A stretch of 22,277 nucleotides of DNA, from the NCBI GenBank assembly GCA_944331885.1, contig CALVJF010000007.1, forward strand, positions 1-22,277, written 5' to 3'. Position 1 is the stretch's first letter, and each line of letters starts with the position of its first letter. The position numbers and the translations under genes were made by a program. The stretch comes from an uncultured Bacilli bacterium (GTDB lineage: Bacteria > Bacillota_I > Bacilli_A > RF39 > UBA660). Below, piece after piece: positions 15,311 to 22,252 of this stretch. A model generated the notes under the pieces. That model did no database searches. It was given only the letters and a program-made list of their open reading frames with translations, and was not told the DNA's origin.

Positions 15311-16096
15311 ATGGCAAAAGTAGTTAAGACAGAAAAAGTTAATGGTCGTACTTTACAAAGATCACAAGAGGTTTTAAAGAAAATAGGAGCTAGTTTATTA
15401 GCAGCCACTATTATGGTTAGTACTGCTACATATGCGAAGGCAGCCGAAAATAAAACTAAATATTTATATGTTAAACAACCTGAAGTAGTTGGTAATTATT
15501 ATTATCAGTTTGGTTGGAATGATGCTAATAAAGATAATATTGTTGCTAAGAGTGAAATTACTTGGGATAAGTATTTTGTTGCTGATCCAACTGAAGTCTT
15601 ACCACAAGTTAATCCAACTTTATATGCAGTAAGTTTTAATGAATCTGAATATGGTTGGTATAATTTAGGGGAATATAATCCAAATGTTGGTGTTCGTCCT
15701 AGTGTTGAACAAGCTAATGAAATGTTACGTGAGCGTCAGACTGATGATAAGGAATTTTATATAATGCAAAAAAAGCCAGAAATAATTAATGATGGTGAAG
15801 ATGTTAGATGGTATTATTGGCAAGATAAAGACAAAGATGGTTATACCGATAATCGTGAATTATACTATTATGATTTAGAATTGCGTCCAGAAATTGGCTT
15901 TATTCCAGGACAACCTGATGCTAATGTTTTTGCTTATAGTGATACAATGTTTGTTGATGGCTGGGAAGCAGTTGATGTTTATAATCCAGAAACTGATTTT
16001 GTTTTGCGAAATGTTCAAACTGTGGATGAACAAATAGATAAAAATGAAGAAAGATCAATATATAAATTACGTTATTTACCTAATAAAAGTCAGTAA
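15311..16096 (+). CDS. secreted protein of unknown function with two EF-hand-like modules
   Basis: I do not recognise a named family. The 261-residue protein has a long basic N-region, a hydrophobic core (residues about 25-40) and a likely cleavage site after YAKA (44) or A45. The mature part consists of two related modules of about 90-100 residues. Each begins with a Tyr-rich strand, then an aromatic residue and a 12-residue acidic loop: DANKDNIVAKSE (71-82) and DKDKDGYTDNRE (172-183), the second a textbook EF-hand/dockerin-type calcium loop. Each ends with a Y-N-P segment (YNPNVGV; YNPETDF) and a V-[EQ]-x-[AV]-[ND]-E-like helix. No wall anchor, lipobox or enzyme motif is seen. The ATG at 15311 fits AAGAGGTGA; a TTG precedes it. 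Secretion and calcium binding are inferred. Confidence 0.85.
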   Translation: MAKVVKTEKVNGRTLQRSQEVLKKIGASLLAATIMVSTATYAKAAENKTKYLYVKQPEVVGNYYYQFGWNDANKDNIVAKSEITWDKYFVADPTEVLPQVNPTLYAVSFNESEYGWYNLGEYNPNVGVRPSVEQANEMLRERQTDDKEFYIMQKKPEIINDGEDVRWYYWQDKDKDGYTDNRELYYYDLELRPEIGFIPGQPDANVFAYSDTMFVDGWEAVDVYNPETDFVLRNVQTVDEQIDKNEERSIYKLRYLPNKSQ

Positions 16097-16111
16097 TGAC
16101 TTTTATTTTTT
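16082..16111 (+). terminator. terminator with the stop codon in its loop
   Basis: A perfect 11-bp stem AATAAAAGTCA/TGACTTTTATT (16082-16092 and 16097-16107) closes a GTAA loop and is followed by T tracts. The stop TAA of the secreted protein gene (16094-16096) lies in the loop, so the last codons form the left arm. Confidence 0.9.
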
Positions 16112-16118
16112 GAGATAA

Positions 16119-16129
16119 TGTTATATAAT
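16119..16129 (+). promoter_or_regulatory. possible -10 element for tig
   Basis: TGTTATATAAT holds an upstream TG and a perfect TATAAT (16124-16129), 24 bases before the tig ATG. No good -35 is visible; that position falls in the preceding terminator, so this is tentative. Confidence 0.35.
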
Positions 16130-16153
16130 ATTGCTTGGTGAAAGGAAGATATA

Positions 16154-17398
16154 ATGAAAAATGTACATGTAATTAAAGCAGAAGTTAAAGGAAAAGAATG
16201 GGAAGAAACTTTAGATGCTGCTTTTAAGAAAAAAAGAAAAGATATTAAAGTTGATGGCTTTAGAAAAGGTGCTGTTCCTAAAGATGTATATATTAAAAAA
16301 TTTGGTATTGAATCTTTATACATGGATGCCGTTGATATTGCCTTAGGTGCTGCTTATAATAAAGCTATTCGTGAGGAAAATTTAGTTCCTGTTGCAGAAC
16401 CTAAAATTGATATTAAAGGTATTGATAAAGATCATGTAGAATATGAATTTACAATTATTACAAAACCAGAAGTTAAGCTTGGGAAATATACTAAATTAGG
16501 AGTTAAAAAAGCTAATGTAAAAGTTAGCGATAAAGAAATAGATGATGAAATAGCAAAACTTGCAACAAGATTTGCTGAAATTGTTATTAAAGAAAACGGT
16601 TCTGTTGTTGAAGGAAATACTGCTGTAATTGATTTTGAAGGTTTTGTTGATGGTGAAAAACTTGAGGGCGGTAGTGGTAAAGACTATCCATTAGAAATTG
16701 GTTCTCATACTTTTATACCTGGATTCGAAGAAGGATTAATAGGGATGAATGTTGGGGAAACTAAGGAATTAGATTTACAATTCCCAGATAATTATACTGA
16801 AAATCTAAAAGGCAAGGATGTAAAATTTAATGTAACTATTAAAGAAATTAAGGAAAGAGTTTTACCAGAATTAAATAAAGAATTTTATGCTGATTTAGGA
16901 TTTGAAGATATCGATAATGAAGCAGATTTTAGAGCTGAAATCAAAAAAACTATTAAAGAGCGTAAAGAAGTTGAAGAGGAAGATAAATATATTAACGATT
17001 GCTTAGAAACTGCAAGTCAAAATATGGAAGTAGAAATTAATCCGGAAATTATTGATGATGAAGTTCATAGAATGATGCATCAATTTGAAGAGCAATTATC
17101 AATGCAAGGATTGAATTTGGAACATTACTATCAATTTACCGGTTCTTCTCATGAAAAACTTCATGAACAAATGGAACCTGAAGCTACTAAGAGAGTAAGA
17201 TATAGATATCTATTAGAAGCTGTGGCAGATGCTGAAAATATTGAAATTAGTGATAAAGTAGCTGATGCTGAAGCTGATAAAATGGCCAAAATGTATGGAA
17301 TGGAAAAAGAAGAATTCTTAAGTAATTTTGGCGGTATGGATATTGTTAAATATGATTTAAGAATGCGTCAGGCAATTGAAATTTTAAAAGAAAATTAG
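16154..17398 (+). CDS. tig: trigger factor, ribosome-associated chaperone/prolyl isomerase
   Basis: Binds the ribosome near the exit tunnel and shields nascent chains. The N-terminal ribosome-binding domain has the signature GFRKGAVPKDVY (residues about 36-47). The FKBP-type isomerase domain spans about 154-240 (AVIDFEGFVDG, IGSHTFIPGFEEGLIGM). The long helical C-terminal substrate-binding arms follow from LPELNKEF. At 414 residues it is slightly shorter than typical (about 430), mostly at the N-terminus, where the first beta strand is abbreviated. AAAGGAAG at 16141-16148 supports this ATG, and no in-frame upstream start is compatible with the terminator at 16082-16111. Single-gene transcription unit. 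Confidence 0.95.
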   Translation: MKNVHVIKAEVKGKEWEETLDAAFKKKRKDIKVDGFRKGAVPKDVYIKKFGIESLYMDAVDIALGAAYNKAIREENLVPVAEPKIDIKGIDKDHVEYEFTIITKPEVKLGKYTKLGVKKANVKVSDKEIDDEIAKLATRFAEIVIKENGSVVEGNTAVIDFEGFVDGEKLEGGSGKDYPLEIGSHTFIPGFEEGLIGMNVGETKELDLQFPDNYTENLKGKDVKFNVTIKEIKERVLPELNKEFYADLGFEDIDNEADFRAEIKKTIKERKEVEEEDKYINDCLETASQNMEVEINPEIIDDEVHRMMHQFEEQLSMQGLNLEHYYQFTGSSHEKLHEQMEPEATKRVRYRYLLEAVADAENIEISDKVADAEADKMAKMYGMEKEEFLSNFGGMDIVKYDLRMRQAIEILKEN

Positions 17399-17403
17399 TT
17401 TAA

Positions 17404-17427
17404 GAAGACATGAAAATGTCTTTTTTT
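17404..17427 (+). terminator. terminator after tig
   Basis: The stem AAGACAT/ATGTCTT (17405-17411 and 17416-17422) closes a GAAA tetraloop and runs into T7. It begins 5 bases after the tig stop. Confidence 0.9.
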
Positions 17428-17451
17428 CTGTAAATAAAATAAGTTTTTAGG

Positions 17452-17479
17452 TTATCATAACGGATAATTAATGTATAAT
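17452..17479 (+). promoter_or_regulatory. probable promoter for ddh, with a palindrome at -35
   Basis: TTATCA (17452-17457), a 16-base spacer and a perfect TATAAT (17474-17479). The -35 lies in a small palindrome, GTTATcATAAC (17451-17461), that could be an operator (speculative). Confidence 0.55.
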
Positions 17480-17500
17480 TATTTATAAGGGAGGTTGTTT

Positions 17501-18493
17501 ATGAAACAACAAAAAATTAAAATTGGTATTTTAGGTTATGGAAATATTGGGCGAGGAGTAGAAATTGCTTTAAGAAATAGCGAAGATATGGAATTAGTAG
17601 GAATATTTACTCGTAGGGATCCCTTAATTATTAAATCAGTATATTGTAAAAATATATATAGTGTTAATGAATTAGAGAAATGGCAAGATAAAATAGATGT
17701 TTTAATTTTATGTGGTGGGTCAGCTACCGATTTACCAATTCAAGGGCCTAAATATATTAAAATGTTTAATACTGTTGATAGTTTTGATACCCATAGTAAT
17801 ATTCCAAAGTATTATGCGGAAATGAATGAAAAAGCTTTAGCTAATGAAAAGGTAGGAATTATATCAATAGGATGGGATCCAGGATTATTTTCTTTAAATC
17901 GTCTGTTAGATAATGCTTTTTTAAGTAATGGAAAAACTTATACATTTTGGGGAGAAGGCGTTAGTCAGGGGCACTCTGATGCAATTAGAAGAATTGAAGG
18001 TGTAGTAGATGCTGTACAATTTACAATTCCGGTAGTGGAAAGTGTTGAAAAAGTTCGTAGCGGCACAAATCCTGATTTAACTACAAGAGAAAAACATACA
18101 AGAGAATGTTATGTGGCAGTTAAGGATGGCTATGATAAAGGGATAATCGAAAAAGAAATTAAAGAAATGCCTAGTTATTTTGCGGAATATGATACATTTG
18201 TTCATTTTGTAAGTTTAGAAGAAGTGAAAGAGAAGCGTGGAGCAATGCCACATGGAGGATTTGTTATACATTCGGCTAAAACAGGAATAAATAATGAGCA
18301 CAAACAATTGATGGAATTTTCTTTAAATTTGGATTCTAATCCGGAATTTACTGCTTCAATAATGGTTGCTTTTGCTCGCGCCGCATATCGATTAGCTTTG
18401 AAAAAAGATTATGGAGCAAAAACTATTTTTGATATTCCACTTAAGTTATTGGTAGCAAAAAGTGAAGAAGAAGTAATAAAAGAATTATTATAA
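17501..18493 (+). CDS. ddh: meso-diaminopimelate dehydrogenase
   Basis: NADPH-dependent enzyme that makes meso-2,6-diaminopimelate from tetrahydrodipicolinate in one step, supplying lysine and peptidoglycan precursor. The Rossmann start is KIGILGYGNIGRGVEIAL (residues about 5-22), then VGIFTRRDP. Family-specific segments follow: DVLILCGGSATDLPIQGP, TVDSFDTHSNIPKYY, IISIGWDPGLFSLNR, TFWGEGVSQGHSDAIRRI and the C-terminal NPEFTASIMVAFARAAYRL. At 330 residues the length is typical. AAGGGAGG at 17487-17494 selects the ATG at 17501 over a TTG at 17495. It stands alone between a promoter and a terminator, away from any dap or lys genes. Confidence 0.95.
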   Translation: MKQQKIKIGILGYGNIGRGVEIALRNSEDMELVGIFTRRDPLIIKSVYCKNIYSVNELEKWQDKIDVLILCGGSATDLPIQGPKYIKMFNTVDSFDTHSNIPKYYAEMNEKALANEKVGIISIGWDPGLFSLNRLLDNAFLSNGKTYTFWGEGVSQGHSDAIRRIEGVVDAVQFTIPVVESVEKVRSGTNPDLTTREKHTRECYVAVKDGYDKGIIEKEIKEMPSYFAEYDTFVHFVSLEEVKEKRGAMPHGGFVIHSAKTGINNEHKQLMEFSLNLDSNPEFTASIMVAFARAAYRLALKKDYGAKTIFDIPLKLLVAKSEEEVIKELL

Positions 18494-18511
18494 AATTTAT
18501 TTGTTAAAATG

Positions 18512-18541
18512 GTGTAAAGTATATTTACTTTCACTTTTTTT
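18512..18541 (+). terminator. terminator after ddh
   Basis: GTG-t-AAAGTA pairs with TACTTTCAC (9 bp, one bulged T) around TATT, then T7. It starts 18 bases after the ddh stop. Confidence 0.85.
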
Positions 18542-18552
18542 ATTTATATAAT
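18524..18552 (+). promoter_or_regulatory. possible lon promoter overlapping the ddh terminator
   Basis: TTTACT (18524-18529), a 17-base spacer and a perfect TATAAT (18547-18552). The -35 lies within the loop and right arm of the ddh terminator. No CtsR- or CIRCE-type operator was seen. Confidence 0.4.
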
Positions 18553-18583
18553 AAATTTTAAATAAGTTTTGAGGAGGCGAAGT

Positions 18584-20905
18584 ATGATAAGTAACTTACC
18601 GGTATTATTACTAAAGAGCCTTGTTTTATTGCCTCATCAAGAAGTAAAATTAGAATTGAATAATGAATTAAGTAAAAAAATAATTAATTTAGCTAGTAAA
18701 AATCATAAGGGTCAGTTACTCATCGCTTGTCCTAAGGATCAATTTGAAGAAAATCCTGAAGTCGGTGATTTGCCAGAAGTTGGAGTTGTAGGTTTAATAA
18801 AAAGTCGTATTGAACTTCCTAATGGTAATTACCGAGTAGTTATTAGTGGTGTTAAAAGAATAAAAGTTAAATTTTATGCTAATTATATTTTGGATAATGA
18901 AGTTTTAGAAGCTAATACGGTAGAATTAGATTTGCCTAAATTTGATGTAGTCGAGGAAATGGCTCTAAGGCGCAAGATAGTGGAGCTAGTAGAGGAATAC
19001 ATTTCAATTGCAAGGTATTTATCTAATAGTTTTTTAATGGCTTTAAAGAAGTGCGATAATTTAAATGATTTAACTGATATGGTTATAGCGCATATTCCTT
19101 TTAGTATTGATAAAAAAATATTATATATGGAAGAGATAAATCCTTTACATCGTGCAAATGCTTTAATTGTTGATTTAAATGTTGAATTGCAAGTGTTAGA
19201 ATTGGATCAAAGGATTGAAGAAAATTTACGCTTAGAATTTGAAAAAAATCAAAAAGAATATGTTCTAAAAGAAAAAATTCGTGAAATTCAAAAAGAACTG
19301 GGAGAAGAAGATCCTAAGGATAATGTTGTTAAAGATTATTTGGATTTACTTAATGATTTGGATATAAATCCAAAGACTAGGGAAAAGTTTTTAAATGAAA
19401 TTAAGAAATTTGAGTACACAAATGATGCTTCTCCGGAAGCAAGTACAATTCGTAATTATTTAGATTTAGTATTGAATTTGCCTTGGAATCGTTTTAGCGT
19501 TGATGAGACAGATTTGACTTCTATTAAAAAAGAACTTGATAATTCGCATTTTGGCTTGGACAAGATTAAGGAAAGAATTATTGAATATATAGCAGTTAAG
19601 AATCGTAATCGTGATTTGAAAACTCCAATTTTATGTTTTGTTGGACCACCGGGGGTTGGAAAAACTTCACTTGCTAAATCGATTGCGCGAGCTTTAAACC
19701 GTGAGTTTTATAAAATAAGTGTTGGCGGGCTAAATGATAGTAGTGAACTGATTGGACATCGTCGTACTTATATTGGATCTTGTCCGGGGAAAATAATTCA
19801 AGGCATAAAAAAATGTGGCGTAAGTAATCCTTTAGTATTAATAGATGAAGTAGATAAAATGGTGCGTGATTATAAAGGAGATCCTTCTTCGACTTTATTA
19901 GATATTTTGGATGTTGAACAAAACAATGCTTTTATTGATAATTATGTTGAAGAGCCTTTTGATTTATCTAAAGTATTATTTATTTTAACTGCTAATGATA
20001 TTTCTTTGATACCACCTGCCTTATATGATCGTTTAGAAATTGTTGAATTAGCTAGTTATACGGAGTTTGAAAAATTAGATATAGCTACTAAATATTTATT
20101 ACCTAGTATTTTTGATGAACATTTAGTTTCAACTAAGGAAGTTAAAATTAATAATGATATAATTATGGAAATTATAAAAAAATATACACGAGAAGCTGGG
20201 GTTCGTGATTTAAGAAGACAATTAGAGGTTATTGTACGTAAGATAGTTACTAAAAGTGTTATTAATGACGAAAAAATTAAAGTTACTATAAAAAAGAAAG
20301 ATTTAGTTGATTATTTGGGTAATGAAAAATTTGATGATTTTGAAAATGTTAAATATAAAGGTGTGGGAATTGTTAATGCTTTAGCTTATACTCCTTTAGG
20401 AGGCGTAGTGATGCAAATTGAAGCCAATATGTACGAGGGATCTGGAAAAAGAATTATTACTGGTTCTTTAGGTCAAGTGATGAGCGAGAGTATCGATGTA
20501 GCAATAAGTTATATACGTAATAATAAAGAATTTTTGAAAGTTAATGATTATTATTTTGATAAGAAAGATATTCATTTACATTTTTTGGAAGGTGCTATTA
20601 AAAAAGATGGACCGAGTGCGGGAATGGCTATTGTTACAGCTTTGTTAAGTTTAATTTTAAGCAAAAATATTGATTGGGCAATTTCGATGACAGGTGAAAT
20701 CGGACTTAAAGGTGAAATTTTAAAAATAGGCGGATTAAAAGAAAAAATAATTGGAGCCTATAATGGAGGCATTAAAAAAATATTTATTCCCAAAAGCAAT
20801 GTTGGTGATTTAAGCGAGATACCTTCTCAGATAATTGATAAAATAGAAATTATTCCTGTAAAAAATTATTCGGAAGTATATAAATTTTTATTTGAAGCAG
20901 ATTAA
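18584..20905 (+). CDS. lon: ATP-dependent protease Lon (LonA)
   Basis: Cytoplasmic AAA+ serine protease that degrades misfolded and regulatory proteins. The N-terminal substrate-binding domain (residues about 1-200) and coiled coil (EYVLKEKIREIQKELGE) precede the ATPase: Walker A GPPGVGKT (354-361), Walker B LVLIDEVDK (D421, E422) and GHRRTYIGS. The protease domain has KKDGPSAGMA with Ser678 and KEKIIGAY with Lys721, the Ser/Lys dyad at the E. coli-like spacing of 43. At 773 residues it is full length. The segment before GHRRTYIG reads NDSSELI where most members have R-D-E-A-E-I-R. GAGGAGG (18571-18577) sets the ATG; a TTG at 18569 is rejected. An insertion element begins 3 bases after the stop, so lon is intact but its native downstream context is cut off. 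Confidence 0.96.
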   Translation: MISNLPVLLLKSLVLLPHQEVKLELNNELSKKIINLASKNHKGQLLIACPKDQFEENPEVGDLPEVGVVGLIKSRIELPNGNYRVVISGVKRIKVKFYANYILDNEVLEANTVELDLPKFDVVEEMALRRKIVELVEEYISIARYLSNSFLMALKKCDNLNDLTDMVIAHIPFSIDKKILYMEEINPLHRANALIVDLNVELQVLELDQRIEENLRLEFEKNQKEYVLKEKIREIQKELGEEDPKDNVVKDYLDLLNDLDINPKTREKFLNEIKKFEYTNDASPEASTIRNYLDLVLNLPWNRFSVDETDLTSIKKELDNSHFGLDKIKERIIEYIAVKNRNRDLKTPILCFVGPPGVGKTSLAKSIARALNREFYKISVGGLNDSSELIGHRRTYIGSCPGKIIQGIKKCGVSNPLVLIDEVDKMVRDYKGDPSSTLLDILDVEQNNAFIDNYVEEPFDLSKVLFILTANDISLIPPALYDRLEIVELASYTEFEKLDIATKYLLPSIFDEHLVSTKEVKINNDIIMEIIKKYTREAGVRDLRRQLEVIVRKIVTKSVINDEKIKVTIKKKDLVDYLGNEKFDDFENVKYKGVGIVNALAYTPLGGVVMQIEANMYEGSGKRIITGSLGQVMSESIDVAISYIRNNKEFLKVNDYYFDKKDIHLHFLEGAIKKDGPSAGMAIVTALLSLILSKNIDWAISMTGEIGLKGEILKIGGLKEKIIGAYNGGIKKIFIPKSNVGDLSEIPSQIIDKIEIIPVKNYSEVYKFLFEAD

Positions 20906-20908
20906 AAT

Positions 20909-20933
20909 TGAAGTTGTAAGATAAAAGTAGACA
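20909..20933 (+). repeat. left terminal inverted repeat (IRL)
   Basis: The sequence from TGAAGTTGTAAG to AAAAGTAGACA matches the reverse complement of 22253-22277 at 20 of 25 positions, with an unbroken 11-base match AAAAGTAGACA at the inner end. Confidence 0.85.
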
Positions 20934-20958
20934 CAAAAAAAGATGTGTTTACTTTTTT
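20923..20958 (+). terminator. terminator hairpin built on the IS left end
   Basis: AAAAGTAGACACA (20923-20935) pairs with TGTGTTTACTTTT (20944-20956) over 13 bp with one G-T wobble, followed by a T tract. The left arm is the inner half of IRL, so the element ends transcripts arriving from lon. Confidence 0.75.
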
Positions 20959-20991
20959 ATTTTGCTAAAATTAAATTAAGGAGATGACAGA

Positions 20992-21351
20992 ATGCAAAAA
21001 GGAAGACCTAAAGGAGGAAAAAACAAGTATTGGTCAGTAGAAGAAAAGTATAAAATAATAAAACCAATATTAGATTATGAGTTATCTTCTCGTGAAGTTA
21101 CAAGAAGAACGGGTATAAATAATGGGATGTTAAGTACATGGGTTCAAAAATATAAAGAACATGGAATGGAAGGATTAAAAAATAAAACAAAGCCCGGGAA
21201 TCCACTAGCTAAAATATATTCTAAAAAGAACTTTAAAAATCGAGAAGAAGAATTGGAATATGAAAATATGAAATTAAGAATTGAGAATGAACGATTAAAA
21301 AAAGGATACCTTGTGAAAGGAGATGGTTCGATTGTAGTATTCAAGAAATAA
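20992..21351 (+). CDS. IS3-family transposase OrfA
   Basis: A 119-residue DNA-binding protein. A basic N-terminus (QKGRPKGGKNK) precedes a helix-turn-helix of the transposase-8/IS150 type (residues about 17-60: SSREVTRRTGINNGMLSTWVQKY), then a leucine-zipper-like coiled coil (EELEYENMKLRIENERLKK) as expected for OrfA multimerisation. AAGGAGATGA at 20978-20987 gives a strong start at the ATG. The A7 run at 21297-21303 lies in the LKK codons; ribosomes that slip back one base enter orfB, others finish at the TAA at 21349-21351. Confidence 0.92.
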   Translation: MQKGRPKGGKNKYWSVEEKYKIIKPILDYELSSREVTRRTGINNGMLSTWVQKYKEHGMEGLKNKTKPGNPLAKIYSKKNFKNREEELEYENMKLRIENERLKKGYLVKGDGSIVVFKK

Positions 21352-22238
21352 AACAAAAGGAATTTGAAATAGTCGAAATATTGAGTAAGGAGTATAATAT
21401 AAAATCTTTATGTAAAGTTATGAATATATCTAGAAGTGGATACTACAAATGGCTTAAGACAAGAAATATTTTAAATAGATATGAGATTAATCGTAAGGAT
21501 TTAGGTGAATTGATAATCCAAATTCATAAAAGAAAACCAAGTTATGGATATCATAGAATAAGAAAAATAATAGTTGATGAAACCGGATGGATTGTATCAG
21601 ATAACTTAGTACATAAAGTATGTAAGATATTAAATATAAAATCAAAAGCAAGACATTATAAATATAAGAAACCGGGTGAAGAATCCGTTAAATACGAAAA
21701 TATAATTGGATATAATTGGAAAACAAAAAGACCATTTGAAAAAATAGTTTCAGACACTACTTCATTTTGGTTTAAAAATAAAAAATATGATTGGACTTTC
21801 TATTTAGATGTATTTAATAATGAAATAGTTGGCTCAGATGTTAGAGAGACAATGTACGGAAATGGAGTATTGAATCATGATAAAGCAGTAAAGAACATGT
21901 TAAATAACAAAATAAAAAGAGGATACAAAGACCTAGAAACCATTGTTCACACGGATCAAGGTATTATATATTCCTCAGTGTCATTTAACAATATATTTGA
22001 TTCCTATAATATAACCAGATCCATGTCTAGAGCTGGCACACCTACAGATAATCCAGTAATCGAATCCAAAAATGGCTGGATTAAAAAGGAAATGTATATT
22101 GACTTTGACATTAATAATTATAACACAGTTCAAGAATTTATTGATGATATTGTGTACGATAATAATAATTATCGGCCAAGTTATGCATTAAATTATAAAA
22201 CCCCAATTGAGTATAGAACTCAACTAGGGTTTGAATAA
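21291..22238 (+). CDS. IS3-family transposase OrfB (DDE integrase), read by -1 frameshift
   Basis: The frame is open from 21291, one base back relative to orfA, and overlaps it by 61 bases. Upstream of a weak TTG at 21381 the frame still encodes family-like sequence (KQKEFEIVEIL before SKEYNIKSLCKVMNISRSGYYKW), so expression as an OrfAB fusion is the natural reading. The HTH_21 region (KRKPSYGYHRIRKI) precedes the rve domain. The catalytic triad is visible as VSDTTSF (D), VHTDQGIIY (D) and TDNPVIESKNGWIKKE (E). The SMSRAGTPTDNPVIES form of the third motif is the variant common in clostridial IS3 elements. No internal stop or frameshift damages it. Confidence 0.92.
   Translation, partial: TIKKRIPCERRWFDCSIQEIKQKEFEIVEILSKEYNIKSLCKVMNISRSGYYKWLKTRNILNRYEINRKDLGELIIQIHKRKPSYGYHRIRKIIVDETGWIVSDNLVHKVCKILNIKSKARHYKYKKPGEESVKYENIIGYNWKTKRPFEKIVSDTTSFWFKNKKYDWTFYLDVFNNEIVGSDVRETMYGNGVLNHDKAVKNMLNNKIKRGYKDLETIVHTDQGIIYSSVSFNNIFDSYNITRSMSRAGTPTDNPVIESKNGWIKKEMYIDFDINNYNTVQEFIDDIVYDNNNYRPSYALNYKTPIEYRTQLGFE
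21297..21303 (+). other. A7 slippery site for programmed -1 frameshifting
   Basis: In orfA the codons read TTA-AAA-AAA-GGA, giving an A AAA AAA heptamer 6 bases inside the start of the orfB open frame. A small hairpin, CCTT-GTGA-AAGG (21309-21320), lies 5 bases downstream and could help stall the ribosome, though its stem is only 4 bp. Confidence 0.75.
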
Positions 22239-22252
22239 CATTGCTTTTAAAC

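Noticed and set aside
16090..16323. Minus-strand open frame opposite the start of tig
   Set aside because: It overlaps the conserved trigger-factor N-terminus and the terminator, with no evidence of its own.
17451..17461. GTTATcATAAC as a defined repressor operator for ddh
   Set aside because: Short AT-rich palindromes are expected by chance here and no second copy or known regulator matches; mentioned only in the promoter entry.
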